Assembly (NCBI RefSeq): GCF_022549785.1
Contig: NZ_JAKZGO010000002.1
Location: 301,547-365,546, forward strand
DNA: 64,000 bases
Source: Belliella alkalica
GTDB lineage: Bacteria; Bacteroidota; Bacteroidia; Cytophagales; Cyclobacteriaceae
Reading direction: 5' to 3'
The stretch's first letter is position 1. Every line of letters starts with the position of its first letter. This document shows, piece after piece, positions 46,643-55,554 of this stretch. The position numbers were made by a program, and so were the translations under genes. The notes beneath the pieces are model-generated. The model saw nothing but the letters and a program-made list of their open reading frames with translations, had not been told where the DNA came from and did not search any database.

Positions 46643-47155
46643 CTCTCAGCGCAACTTTGCACCTTAACCTCCTTTGCGAGTATCAAGCAAAATCTAAAAT
46701 CTACCTTCCAAAATCTAAAATCCTAATTAAAAAGCCCCTAAACTATTCATCATGAAGACCTTCGAGGTTTTTTGAAACCTCAAAGGTCGCATCTCGTTTC
46801 TCGCCTCTAGTCTCTAGTTTCTAGTCTCTAGTCTCTCGTTTCTCTCTTCACCTCTCAGCGCAACTTTGCACCTCAGCCTCCTTTGCGAGTACCAGGCAAA
46901 ATCTAAAATCTACCTTCTAAAATCTAAAATCTAAAATCCCTCTAACCCCCTCCTAAACTATTTATCATGAAGACCTTCGAGGTTTTTTGAAACCTCAAAG
47001 GTCGCCTCTCGTTTCTCGCCTCTAGTCTCTCGTTTCTAGTCTCTCGTTTCTCTCTTCACCTCTCAGCGCAACTTTGCACCTCAGCCTCCTTTGCGAGTAC
47101 CAGGCAAAATCTAAAATCTACCTTCAAAAATCTAAAATCCAATTAAAAAGTCCCT
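46643..47155. repeat. 208-bp tandem array containing the 3' end of the neighbouring gene
   Basis: About 2.5 units: CTCTCAGCGCAACTTTGCAC begins at 46643, 46852 and 47060 (periods 209 and 208). Each unit also carries AAATCTAAAATCTACCTTC words, AATTAAAAAGxCCCTAAACT, a CTTCGAGGTTTTTTGAAACC hairpin, and in the middle CTCTAGTCTCTCGTTTC-type words. The AATTAAAAAGTCCCTAAACT part coincides with the last codons of the TlpA-like gene (stop at 47132), so the coding 3' end is copied in the array. Confidence 0.88.
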
Positions 47156-47716
47156 AAACTCCTCCGTATCAAAATTACTCATGCCTTCTTGATAGAAGAC
47201 GATTTTTCCTTCTGGATTGATGACTATTGTGGTGGGGATGGATTCTGATTGGAGGGAATTGTTCAGACCATGGCTCGCATGGACTATTGGAAAGCTCCAA
47301 CCTTTGTCATCCACAAGTTTCTTGCTTTTTTCAAAGTCCTTGTCTAGCGCAATCATCAAAAACTCGAGGTTTTCAGTGTCTTTGACTTTCTTATACATTT
47401 CTGAAATATGTGGCATTTCTGCACGACAGGGAGGACACCATGTTGCCCAGAGATTGATGAAAACAGTCTTGCCTCGGTAAGCTTCCAGATCGATAATTGA
47501 TCCTTGCTGATCCGTAAATCTCCCGGTAAACTCAAAATCCAAATTCTCTTTATTGACTAAAGTGATTTTTGGTTTTATTAGTCCTGTGGAAAGAAGCAGA
47601 GACTGCACTCCACCCATAATAGGAGTAATCAGTCCAGTAAAATAAAGAAAAGCAAACACCGAAAGAATCAATCCCCAGCTCTTTATTTCTTTTTTCCAAT
47701 CAAATTTCTTTGTCAT
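47132..47716 (-). CDS. TlpA/thioredoxin-like disulfide reductase, membrane-anchored
   Basis: A 194-residue protein with one N-terminal membrane segment (about 13-36) and a thioredoxin fold outside the membrane. The redox motif is WATWCPPCRAEMP (WCPPC at about 93-97), followed by PTTIVINPEGKIVFYQEG with the cis-Pro. Such proteins reduce periplasmic cytochrome-c or other apoprotein disulfides, taking electrons from DsbD/CcdA-like partners not seen here. It is a single gene. The final codons FRDFLIGF are duplicated in the adjacent tandem array. Confidence 0.9.
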   Translation of the reverse strand: MTKKFDWKKEIKSWGLILSVFAFLYFTGLITPIMGGVQSLLLSTGLIKPKITLVNKENLDFEFTGRFTDQQGSIIDLEAYRGKTVFINLWATWCPPCRAEMPHISEMYKKVKDTENLEFLMIALDKDFEKSKKLVDDKGWSFPIVHASHGLNNSLQSESIPTTIVINPEGKIVFYQEGMSNFDTEEFRDFLIGF

Positions 47717-47734
47717 AATGCCAAATGTTAATAG

Positions 47735-47830
47735 TTATAGGGTATCAGTGCATCAATTGATTTTAAGTATATCATTTTGTTTGGTTACTGGAAAGAACAC
47801 GGATAAATATCTATCAATATCTACAAATAT
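47735..47830. repeat. Relative of the 21863-22240 repeat, upstream of the TlpA-like gene
   Basis: CATCAATTGATTTTAAGTAT, TTGGTTACTGGAAAGAACAC and GGATAAATATC match the 22155-22235 half at about three of four positions over 70 nt. It occupies the tlpA-side of the 316-nt divergent gap to tex. Confidence 0.6.
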
Positions 47831-48032
47831 CACTTCCAAGATGGATTTGAGTAATTTAAACTTTGAGTAATCTTTTTGAATGAATAATTTCGATCAAATA
47901 CCTGAATTCAAAATTACCATCACATTACCAATACCTTAGTGACCAAAGGTACAATAAGTAAGATTTCTTTTTCCATACCAAACTTGAATGCTGTAAATTG
48001 CGCACCTATTTTGAAGTTTTTAATACAAGAAA

Positions 48033-50276
48033 ATGAATATAGATCATTATTTGAAAATAGCCGAAGAGCTGAATATCAAACTCAAGCAAGTCACTGACAC
48101 CATTGCCTTGTTGGACGAGGGTGCTACAGTGCCTTTTATTTCCAGATATAGGAAGGAAGTGACAGGGAGCTTGGATGAAGTGCAAGTAGCAGGGATCAGA
48201 GATAGAGCGCTCCAATTGAGAGAATTGGACAAAAGAAGGGATGCTATACTCAAATCTATCAAAGAGCAAGGCAAACTTTCTGATGAATTGGAAAAGAAGA
48301 TCAATGGCGCAGAGACCATGTCTGTATTGGAAGATTTGTATTTGCCATATAAACCAAAAAGAAGAACCAAAGCTACGATCGCTAAGGAAAAGGGCTTGGA
48401 GCCATTGGCAACATTGATTTTTGAACAAACTTCGATAAACCTCGAAACAGAGGCAAAGAAATATATAGATGAAAGCAAAGAGGTCCCTTCGAGCGAAGAG
48501 GCACTTCAGGGAGCAAGAGATATCATCGCTGAATGGGTCAATGAAAATGTTGAACTAAGGAAAAAAATGCGAGATCTCTTTATCAATGAAGGGACATTTG
48601 TATCCAAAGTTTTGCCGGGAAAAGAAGCCGAAGCCATCAAATACAAAGATTATTTTGACTGGTCAGAACCTGTGAAAACGGCCCCATCGCACCGTGTGCT
48701 GGCTATGAGGAGAGGAGAGAAAGAGCTTTTCTTGATGTTGGATTCTTGTCCTGAGGAATTGTCAGCCATTGCTCTGATGGAAAATGTGATCTTGGAAGAT
48801 GCAGCCAATACTTCAGTGGAGCAAGTTCGAATGGCGATCAAAGATTGCTACAAAAGACTTCTGAAACCTTCTATGGAAACAGAAGTCAGACTTTTCACCA
48901 AAAAGAAAGCGGATGAAGATGCGATCAAAGTTTTTGCGGAGAATTTGAGACAACTTTTGCTTGCAGCACCTTTGGGAGAAAAATCAGTGATGGCTATCGA
49001 TCCAGGTTTTAGAACAGGTTGCAAGACTGTATGTCTAGGTCCTCAAGGGCAGTTGTTGAGCTTTGATGCAATATATCCTAATGAACCTCAAAAGCGAACA
49101 GCAGAATCTGCTGCTACCATCAGGCATTTGGTAGAGAAACACCAAATTCAAGCCATTGCTATTGGCAATGGAACGGCAAGCAGAGAGACAGAAGCATTTG
49201 TGAAAGCCATTGGATTGCCAAAAAGTGTCATCGTGACCATGGTCAATGAAAGTGGAGCTTCGATCTATTCAGCTTCAGATGTGGCGAGAGAAGAGTTTCC
49301 TGATCAGGATTTGACCGTCAGGGGAGCAGTGTCAATCGGAAGAAGGTTGATGGACCCTTTGGCAGAGTTGGTAAAAATAGACGCCAAATCAATAGGAGTG
49401 GGGCAATATCAGCATGATGTTGATCAGACAGCTTTAAAAAATTCTTTGGATGACACCGTGATGAGTTGTGTGAATGGTGTCGGTGTGGAGATCAATACAG
49501 CTTCAAAGCAATTGTTGACTTATGTGTCTGGGCTTGGGCCTGTATTGGCACAGAATATTGTAGCATACAGAACTGAAAATGGACCATTCAAAAGCAGGTC
49601 AGAAATCAAGAAAGTCCCAAGATTGGGTGATAAAGCTTACGAACAAGCTGCTGGGTTCTTGAGAATCAGAAATGCGAAAAACCCATTGGATTCATCTGCA
49701 GTGCACCCGGAGAGGTATGAATTGGTTGAGAAAATGGCCAAAGATATAGGGGCAAAGCTTACTGATTTAATGAGTTCGGAGGAGTTGCGATCCAAGATTA
49801 TCCTGAAAAACTATGTTTCAGAGACAGTTGGTTTGCCTACGCTCCAAGATATCATGGATGAACTTTCCAAGCCAGGGAGGGATCCAAGAGAAGGTTTTGA
49901 GTTGTTTAGCTTTCAGGAGGGTGTCAATGAAATGAAAGATCTGAAAGTTGGAATGAAGCTACCGGGAATAGTTACCAATATCACCAAATTTGGAGCATTT
50001 GTGGACATAGGAGTTCATCAGGATGGCTTGGTGCACTTGAGTCATTTGGCTGATAAGTTTATCACTGATCCAAATGAAGTAGTCACAGTGAATCAAAAAG
50101 TGGAGGTGACTGTAATGGAAGTAGATATTCAGAGGAAGAGGATTGGCCTTAGTATGAAGTCCGATCCATTTGCAGAAAGGGGGAAGTCAAAATCTAAAGA
50201 GAAGAAAGAAGATCCTCTAGTAGCAGAGGGAGATTTGGCTGCAAAATTGGCTATGCTCAAAGGAAAATTTAGATGA
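48033..50276 (+). CDS. tex: Tex family RNA-binding transcriptional accessory protein
   Basis: A 747-residue Tex protein. Order: N-terminal helical Tex region, YqgF-like domain with MAIDPGFRTGCKTVCLG (about 322-338), helix-hairpin-helix segment LGPVLAQNIVAYRTENGPF (about 506-524), and C-terminal S1 RNA-binding domain LPGIVTNITKFGAFVDIGVH (about 645-664). It binds nucleic acid and influences transcription; also tied to virulence in some pathogens. A weak TATTTTG element lies upstream. A strong bidirectional terminator separates it from the convergent barrel gene. Confidence 0.95.
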   Translation: MNIDHYLKIAEELNIKLKQVTDTIALLDEGATVPFISRYRKEVTGSLDEVQVAGIRDRALQLRELDKRRDAILKSIKEQGKLSDELEKKINGAETMSVLEDLYLPYKPKRRTKATIAKEKGLEPLATLIFEQTSINLETEAKKYIDESKEVPSSEEALQGARDIIAEWVNENVELRKKMRDLFINEGTFVSKVLPGKEAEAIKYKDYFDWSEPVKTAPSHRVLAMRRGEKELFLMLDSCPEELSAIALMENVILEDAANTSVEQVRMAIKDCYKRLLKPSMETEVRLFTKKKADEDAIKVFAENLRQLLLAAPLGEKSVMAIDPGFRTGCKTVCLGPQGQLLSFDAIYPNEPQKRTAESAATIRHLVEKHQIQAIAIGNGTASRETEAFVKAIGLPKSVIVTMVNESGASIYSASDVAREEFPDQDLTVRGAVSIGRRLMDPLAELVKIDAKSIGVGQYQHDVDQTALKNSLDDTVMSCVNGVGVEINTASKQLLTYVSGLGPVLAQNIVAYRTENGPFKSRSEIKKVPRLGDKAYEQAAGFLRIRNAKNPLDSSAVHPERYELVEKMAKDIGAKLTDLMSSEELRSKIILKNYVSETVGLPTLQDIMDELSKPGRDPREGFELFSFQEGVNEMKDLKVGMKLPGIVTNITKFGAFVDIGVHQDGLVHLSHLADKFITDPNEVVTVNQKVEVTVMEVDIQRKRIGLSMKSDPFAERGKSKSKEKKEDPLVAEGDLAAKLAMLKGKFR

Positions 50277-50277
50277 T

Positions 50278-50312
50278 AAAAAAAGCCTCTAGGAAATCTT
50301 AGAGGCTTTTTT
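50278..50312. terminator. Bidirectional terminator between tex and the barrel gene
   Basis: AAAAAAGCCTCTAAG-type stem AAAAAGCCTCT / AGAGGCTTTTT with loop AGGAAATCTT, A run before and T run after, between converging genes. Confidence 0.92.
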
Positions 50313-50328
50313 GTTGATGTTAGAATCA

Positions 50329-51006
50329 TTAGAAATGATATGCTATTCTAAGTGCTTTTAATGGGATAAGGTTTAATGATATTGAAGAGAGACCATCTTG
50401 TCTGTTAACTTCAGAAAAATTGTCTGTGCTTTCAGCTGTTTTGGTTACTCTTTTGAAGTGAATTACATCAAATCCTGTTTCGGCTGAGACACTCAATCTT
50501 GAGTTCAGATGATATTTCACTCCCCAAAAGTTCCCTAATCCTAGCCTAAAATTATCGACATTTGCAAAAGCGGTATTTTCAAATGGCAGATCATTTCTTT
50601 CTCTAAATCTCATGTTGGAAAATCCCAATATAAGATCCAAACCACCATAGGCTATGAATTTTTCATTAATGAACTTTTGTTTTTCAAAACCTATTCTTAG
50701 TCCATAATCTAGGTTGTTTACTTTATTATATGTAAAATTTTGAAAGTAAGACAAGTTTTCATTGAACGTATTGTTAAAACTCATATCTAACCTAAATCCC
50801 ATGTTATTCCCTTTTGGTCCTGTGTAATTTTTTCTGTAAAACAGAGAAGGGTTGAAATTTCCACTGAAAATAGGTCTTACATCAACAGCCAACTCATGTT
50901 TGGTTTTTGAATAATCATAGACCCTTTTTTCGTCTTCATCATCCGTCTGTGCAAAAGCAACAGAACTAAACGTCATAGCAAATAATAATAGAAATTTGAT
51001 TTTCAT
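50329..51006 (-). CDS. Outer-membrane beta-barrel protein
   Basis: A 225-residue protein with a signal peptide (1-19, cleavage FA-QT) and alternating aromatic/polar strands ending in Phe (LRIAYHF), the usual outer-membrane recognition end. Eight to ten strands can be drawn (for example HELAVDVRPIF, MGFRLDMSFN, LDYGLRIGF). Function unknown; possibly a small porin-like or adhesion barrel. It has no gene neighbours on its strand. A charged DDEDEKRVYDY stretch follows the signal peptide. Confidence 0.7.
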   Translation of the reverse strand: MKIKFLLLFAMTFSSVAFAQTDDEDEKRVYDYSKTKHELAVDVRPIFSGNFNPSLFYRKNYTGPKGNNMGFRLDMSFNNTFNENLSYFQNFTYNKVNNLDYGLRIGFEKQKFINEKFIAYGGLDLILGFSNMRFRERNDLPFENTAFANVDNFRLGLGNFWGVKYHLNSRLSVSAETGFDVIHFKRVTKTAESTDNFSEVNRQDGLSSISLNLIPLKALRIAYHF

Positions 51007-51413
51007 AGATTTTTGGATTGTGGTGTGTAAATAATTGTCTAAAAATTCTTACGGTATTCATCAATTAAAAGTTTAAGATAAGATTATGTGTCAATATGAA
51101 TTAGTTAATAAACAGTTTGTTTTCAGTGGGTGAGTATCATTTTATATGGATATACGGAACTTTGCCACTAACTAAAAAAAAGCCTGATTTAGCTTAGATC
51201 CGATATTAATTGATATTAGATACTCGTAGATATTGAACATAAGCAAGCAATCAACCTTGAAATTAAAGCTACTAGCAAAGAAGCGTATAATCATATTATT
51301 TTACTTTATCATACGCTAAGTCAATTTGAATGAAAATTTATGTTTTTCATTTTCATCTAATAATTAAAAAGACTCATTTATTAAATATTTGGACAATTGA
51401 TGTCAAATTATAG
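51007..51413. other. Long AT-rich gap upstream of the small-ORF/XRE operon
   Basis: No gene was seen in this divergent gap. Around 51201-51245 a GATATTAATTGATATTAG stretch matches the word style at 21925-21965. The promoter and operator for the operon lie just right of this region. Confidence 0.6.
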
Positions 51414-51452
51414 TTTGTTTAATAAACATATATATGTTATTTAAAATAACAT
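51414..51452 (+). promoter_or_regulatory. Promoter/operator region of the small-ORF/XRE operon
   Basis: Inverted repeat ATGTTATT-TAA-AATAACAT (51434-51452), with flanking ATAT on both sides. A TTTG at 51414-51417 stands 20 nt before TATTTAAA (51438-51445), a weak -7 covered by the palindrome. This is the natural place for self-repression by the XRE regulator. Confidence 0.5.
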
Positions 51453-51485
51453 TCGTATATTAGCTCCTGTTAAATCAATAAAGCT

Positions 51486-51731
51486 ATGGAAGACATCACT
51501 AAAATCAGCCTTACTCAAACGACCTTGCCATCAGGTAATTGTCAAGTAAAATTTTTTATTGAAGATGAGAAAAAGCCTCAGTATGGATATTTGCTGGTAA
51601 ATGAACCAAAGACTGTTGGTGAGATTATGGAAGAAATTAAAAGCAGAATGGAGCAGCGAAGAATGGCCAATCCATTTTCGGTCAAGCAACCAATGAAAGA
51701 CGATCATAATTTTTATCTTTACTCTGCTTAA
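51486..51731 (+). CDS. Small protein of unknown function upstream of XRE-S24 regulator
   Basis: An 81-residue protein without signal or membrane segment. Two beta-like strands (TTLPSGNCQVKFFIED, YGYLLVNEPK) and a charged helix (TVGEIMEEIKSRMEQRR) are followed by NFYLYSA. It ends 10 nt before the regulator and shares its promoter, so the two are surely co-expressed. I do not recognise it. It might be an antitoxin-like or regulator-binding partner; inference. Confidence 0.65.
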   Translation: MEDITKISLTQTTLPSGNCQVKFFIEDEKKPQYGYLLVNEPKTVGEIMEEIKSRMEQRRMANPFSVKQPMKDDHNFYLYSA

Positions 51732-51741
51732 ACAAGACCTT

Positions 51742-52518
51742 ATGCTGCTTTCTAAAAACCTTAGACATCTACGTACTTCACAGAACATCACCCAATCAGA
51801 GCTTGCAGAAAAACTGGGAGTTCAGAGGACAATGATATCTGCCTATGAGGATGGGCGTTCAGAACCAAAGCTTTCTGCTTTGAAGGTGATTTCCGATTTG
51901 TTTGGAGTGTCCATGGATGAATTGCTCTATCATGATATTCAAGAGATGGGTAGGAAGGCAGTTCAAAGAAGAGATACCAAGATTCTAACAATTGCTGTGG
52001 ATGAATCTGACCGTGAAACTATTACCATGGTAGGCCAAAAAGCCTCAGCAGGTTATTTAAATGGTTTTGCTGATCCAGATTACATGGAATCATTGCCACA
52101 ATTTAGGCTTCCTAATTTGGCAAGTAACCAATCATATCGAGCTTTCGAAATCACAGGGGATAGCATGTTGCCGATGGTACCTGGCACCTTGATTGTTGGT
52201 GGATACGTTGACCAATTGCGAGATATAAAAAGTGGAAAGACCTACATCTTGGTAACTGCTTCAGAGGGAGTTGTGTATAAGCGAGTGTTTAATTATTTGG
52301 AAGAGAATGGCAAGTTATTTTTAGTATCTGACAATGAGCATTACAAACCATATGAACTCAAAGGGGAAGATATCTTGGAAATTTGGGAAGCAAAGGCATT
52401 TATCAGCACAGATTTTCCGAACCCCAAAGATCGAAATAACCCAATGACAATAGAGGATTTGTCCAAAATGATATTGGATTTGAGATCAGAGATTGTAAAG
52501 ATGAAGAGTAGGAGTTAG
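51742..52518 (+). CDS. XRE-type transcriptional regulator with S24/LexA-like peptidase domain
   Basis: A 258-residue repressor: N-terminal helix-turn-helix (LRTSQNITQSELAEKLGVQR, about 9-28) and a C-terminal S24 domain. The catalytic pair is present (Ser141 in GDSMLPMVPG, Lys180 in VVYKRVF), and an ASAGYL segment offers a possible self-cleavage Ala-Gly. It may thus respond to DNA damage by self-cleavage like LexA or CI, although many members are not cleaved. A palindrome in the promoter suggests autoregulation. No phage genes are nearby, so a prophage origin is not supported. Confidence 0.88.
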   Translation: MLLSKNLRHLRTSQNITQSELAEKLGVQRTMISAYEDGRSEPKLSALKVISDLFGVSMDELLYHDIQEMGRKAVQRRDTKILTIAVDESDRETITMVGQKASAGYLNGFADPDYMESLPQFRLPNLASNQSYRAFEITGDSMLPMVPGTLIVGGYVDQLRDIKSGKTYILVTASEGVVYKRVFNYLEENGKLFLVSDNEHYKPYELKGEDILEIWEAKAFISTDFPNPKDRNNPMTIEDLSKMILDLRSEIVKMKSRS

Positions 52519-52573
52519 ATTTTTTTAAGATTTCTCCCTGTGCCTCCCAAATGTGAGGTAAAGTCGAAATGAC

Positions 52574-52605
52574 AAAAAAAAAGCCAACTTTCGCTGGCTT
52601 TTTTT
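52574..52605. terminator. Bidirectional terminator after XRE regulator
   Basis: AAAAAAGCCA / TGGCTTTTTT around ACTTTCGC, between two converging genes. Confidence 0.88.
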
Positions 52606-52624
52606 GTTTGAGTAGAAGTTCAAA

Positions 52625-53305
52625 TTAGTCCTTAATTTCTCCTTTTTCTGCTTTATCAACCAATTCGTCGTTGGCAGTAATTAAGATTTCAACTCTTCTG
52701 TTTTTTGCTCTTCCTTCATCAGTTTCATTCGTTGCGATTGGTTTGTCAAATGAAAAACCAATTGTGACCATTCTATCATCTTCAATGCCTTGCATTTTTA
52801 GATAGTTCTTTACAGAAGCAGCTCTTCTTTCCGATAGACCAAGATTGTATTGATAAGCTCCTCTATTATCTGTATGACCTTCGATAGATAGATCTGTATC
52901 AGGATACTCCTTCAAAATTTCAGCAAATTTCATGATGTTATCTTGCGCAGCAGGAGTCAATGAATAAGAATCGAAACCAAACAAAATGCCAGAATCAAAA
53001 GTCAATTTGATGGATTCACCAACTCTTTCAACCTCTGCATCTCTTACTTCCTCTTCGATTTTTTTGGCTTGCTTATCCATGTAAATACCAATTGCCGCAC
53101 CAGCTGCTCCACCTACTACGGCACCGATTGCTGCGCCTTTGCCTGCTTGTCCACTTTTATTGCCAATTACAGCGCCAATTGCTCCTCCGGTACCTCCACC
53201 GACAGCAAGACCTTTTTCTGTATTATTCCAACTAGCGCAGCTGAACAAAAATACAGCTCCTAATACTTGAGCAAAAATGCTTTTAATAGATTTTAATTTT
53301 TTCAT
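52625..53305 (-). CDS. OmpA-family lipoprotein with glycine-zipper region
   Basis: A 226-residue lipoprotein (lipobox FLFSC, Cys23). After the lipid anchor comes a glycine-zipper stretch (GGGTGGAIGAVIGNKSGQAG and GAVVGGAAGAAIG, about 36-78), then an OmpA domain with IEGHTDNRGAYQYNLGLSER and GRAKNRRVEI, the peptidoglycan-binding residues (Asp, Arg) intact. It likely connects the outer membrane to the cell wall. It is the second gene after the unknown gene at 53321, 15 nt apart. Confidence 0.9.
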   Translation of the reverse strand: MKKLKSIKSIFAQVLGAVFLFSCASWNNTEKGLAVGGGTGGAIGAVIGNKSGQAGKGAAIGAVVGGAAGAAIGIYMDKQAKKIEEEVRDAEVERVGESIKLTFDSGILFGFDSYSLTPAAQDNIMKFAEILKEYPDTDLSIEGHTDNRGAYQYNLGLSERRAASVKNYLKMQGIEDDRMVTIGFSFDKPIATNETDEGRAKNRRVEILITANDELVDKAEKGEIKD

Positions 53306-53320
53306 AATAATAGTACTTGG

Positions 53321-54079
53321 TTATAGTTTTAAAAATCCTTCTTTGATTTTCGAGACTGCATCGTAAGAAGAATCTATATTATAAATACCTTTCCCAAATT
53401 CATGCCAAAAACCATCGCCACAATCTATATAAATTCCTCTTTTGCTTGGTTTGACCTCTCTGGCCTTGTCATAGTCATAATCGGGTAAAAACACATAGGA
53501 TAATAATTCTTTTGTTTTTTCCCAATTCAGTTCTTTCTCCTGTCCGTTGATGGTTGCTAATGCTTTTCTGATAGAAAATTTCATCGTTAAAGAAATTTCC
53601 AAGCTTTTATCATTATCTACTTTTAAGAAATTTATGATTAATGGAGCTTCCTTTTTACTTGTCTCGTAAATCGCTTGAATGATTTCTTGGGCTAAGTACT
53701 GCCATTCTTCTTGGTTCAATGGAATAGTACGAGTGATTTTACCATGAAGATCTTTTGCCAATACACGTACACCTCCTTCGTCTTCATCCAGTTTTTTATT
53801 GGACCATTTCGAGGTTAAATAAAGTGATTTGAGGGGTTTCTCCCATGCATTATGCAATTCACCAACGTAATTGTAGTCCATATCCAACGAAAAACCTTCG
53901 TCAAGAATCTCTTCTTCAGTCAATTCCTCACGATGGGTATATTCAAGGTCTAATTGAGTATTGAGAAAATTTTTCTCAAAGCTGATTTTTAATTTAAACC
54001 TATGACTAAATGGAGGAGGAATGCTTCCTGACTCAAAATCAATTTCAATTCTTACTAGGTCTTCGTTTTTTAAATGCAT
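53321..54079 (-). CDS. Protein of unknown function upstream of OmpA lipoprotein gene
   Basis: A 252-residue soluble protein. ATG 54079 (MHLKNEDLVR) is chosen; the longer open frame to 54202 adds a basic, low-quality stretch within repeat DNA. It shows strands such as RFKLKISFEK and LEISLTMKFS and a conserved-looking YIDCGDGFWHEFG. No signal peptide or transmembrane segment. It is co-oriented with the OmpA lipoprotein gene. Function unknown. Confidence 0.6.
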   Translation of the reverse strand: MHLKNEDLVRIEIDFESGSIPPPFSHRFKLKISFEKNFLNTQLDLEYTHREELTEEEILDEGFSLDMDYNYVGELHNAWEKPLKSLYLTSKWSNKKLDEDEGGVRVLAKDLHGKITRTIPLNQEEWQYLAQEIIQAIYETSKKEAPLIINFLKVDNDKSLEISLTMKFSIRKALATINGQEKELNWEKTKELLSYVFLPDYDYDKAREVKPSKRGIYIDCGDGFWHEFGKGIYNIDSSYDAVSKIKEGFLKL

Positions 54080-54432
54080 ATTTAGTTTGATTGTAAGGTT
54101 GGTTAGGTTTGATATTTTTGGTTGTTTATAGTAATTGATCAATTTGAAGGTTTTAAACTTATAGGGTTGAGATAGGGGACAGGTATAGTGTGAAGGAAGC
54201 ATTAGCCATGTCCTGACCTTTTTTTAATCTTTGAACTTGTTCCTAAATATATCACCGAACTTGTCTCCCGTCTGTAAGATATCGAATTTCAAATCACTGT
54301 GTTAATCAAAGTTTAACTCCCGATACAGACGATCATCGGTATCGTGACAGGAACTTCTTGGTTTTCATCTCGTTACTTAAATCTTGCTTCTGTCTAGTCC
54401 TGATTTTACTTGACACTTTTTCTTTATGAATT

Positions 54433-54556
54433 GAAGAAGTTCAACCTCCCGATTCTCGGGACAGGCTCTTCGGGGTTGTTAATACCATGAAGGATATTCC
54501 TTCCAAATTCCCCGCATTTCATATGGGGCTACTCAAGCTTTAACCCCTTCAGGGTT
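54433..54556. repeat. Three-hairpin module, copy E
   Basis: AACCTCCCG ... CTTCGGGGTT (54433-54477, with insert), CCCCGCATTTCATATGGGG (54510-54528) and AACCCCTTCAGGGTT (54542-54556), orientation as copy D. A fragment CCCGATACAGACGATCATCG at 54319 resembles the insert of copies B1 and F. Confidence 0.75.
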
Positions 54557-54559
54557 GTC

Positions 54560-54638
54560 TATATTGAATCTCCTGCCATTCTCTTCTCAAATCTCCGTCT
54601 CACTTCTCACATCTCATATCTTGAGTCTCATATCTCAA
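54560..54638 (-). repeat. Stop-anchored degenerate word repeat after rluF
   Basis: On the sense (minus) strand: TTTGAGATATGAGACTC, AAGATATGAGATGTGAGAAG, TGAGACGGAGATTTGAGAAG. It starts inside the last codons of the gene. Confidence 0.75.
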
Positions 54639-55362
54639 ATGTTTTCTTGGAATTGGCCAACATCCCGTTGATTTCATCCATTTCTTTTTTGCTCAGGTCT
54701 CGCCATTCTCCCAAAGGGATATCTAACTGGATATTCATAATTCTTACTCTTTTGAGCCTAGTTACTTCATAACCCAAATATTCACACATCCTTCTGATTT
54801 GTCGGTTGAGTCCTTGTGTCAAGATGATATTAAACTTGTTTTTTCCTATTTTTCGTATTTTACATTCCTTAGTAATTGTATCCAAGATAGGTACACCATT
54901 GGCCATTTTCTCCAGAAAATCAAAAGTTATTGGTTTGTTGACCGTCACGATATACTCTTTTTCGTGATTGTTTCCTGCCCTTAGGATTTTGTTTACAATA
55001 TCTCCATCGCTAGTCAACAATATTAGTCCTTCACTTGGTTTGTCCAATCGACCAATTGGAAATATTCGCTTTGGATGATTGATATAATCTATGATATTAT
55101 CTTTTTCCGCTTTGATATCCGTGGTGCATACGATACCTACAGGTTTGTTGAATGCAATATATACAAAATCATTATCAGGTGGACTTATGAGTTTTCCATC
55201 CACACGAACTTCATCGCCAGGCATTACCTTAGTTCCTACTTCTGGGATTTTGCCATTGATGGTTACCTTTCCCTCCTCGATCAGTTTATCAGCACCTCTT
55301 CTTGAGCAAAATCCTACTTCACTGAGGTACTTATTGACTCTTGTAGCTTGTGATTCGTCCAT
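54628..55362 (-). CDS. rluF: 23S rRNA pseudouridine synthase RluF/RluB-type
   Basis: A 244-residue enzyme that converts uridine in 23S rRNA to pseudouridine. N-terminal S4 RNA-binding domain ([20 protein letters not shown], about 6-25), then the catalytic Asp in [21 protein letters not shown] (about 96-116), and [18 protein letters not shown]. The RluF (position 2604) assignment follows the Bacteroidota-type sequence; RluB is an alternative. The last codons and stop fall within a word-repeat tail. Confidence 0.88.
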   Translation of the reverse strand: MDESQATRVNKYLSEVGFCSRRGADKLIEEGKVTINGKIPEVGTKVMPGDEVRVDGKLISPPDNDFVYIAFNKPVGIVCTTDIKAEKDNIIDYINHPKRIFPIGRLDKPSEGLILLTSDGDIVNKILRAGNNHEKEYIVTVNKPITFDFLEKMANGVPILDTITKECKIRKIGKNKFNIILTQGLNRQIRRMCEYLGYEVTRLKRVRIMNIQLDIPLGEWRDLSKKEMDEINGMLANSKKTFEI

Positions 55363-55495
55363 TGTTGCAAATTTAGGTCTATTTTCAACATATTCTGAAT
55401 TTTGAGTAAGAATACCTTCATTTTTGCCTTCAATAATTTATTTCGAAGAAAATCTCTTATCAATCAGTAGTTTTCATGATTAATCCGTATTATTT

Positions 55496-55526
55496 TTTGA
55501 ATAATAATAAGAAATGTTTATATTAA
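55496..55526 (+). promoter_or_regulatory. Possible promoter for the 55555 gene
   Basis: TTTG at 55496-55499, 19-nt spacer, TATATTAA (matches TAnnTT) at 55519-55526. About 25 nt of leader to the ATG. Confidence 0.3.
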
Positions 55527-55554
55527 TTCGTTCATACTATAAACTAAACTATAT

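Noticed and set aside
46600-47130. Possible CRISPR array in the repeat-rich gap after priA
   Set aside because: The period is about 208 bp, units are not a short repeat with unique spacers, and no cas genes are present.
51742-52518. Prophage origin for the XRE-S24 regulator
   Set aside because: No integrase, portal, capsid or other phage genes occur within the window.
54080-54202. Longer N-terminus for the 53321 gene
   Set aside because: The added residues come from repeat-type, basic, low-complexity sequence; the ATG at 54079 gives a more normal start.
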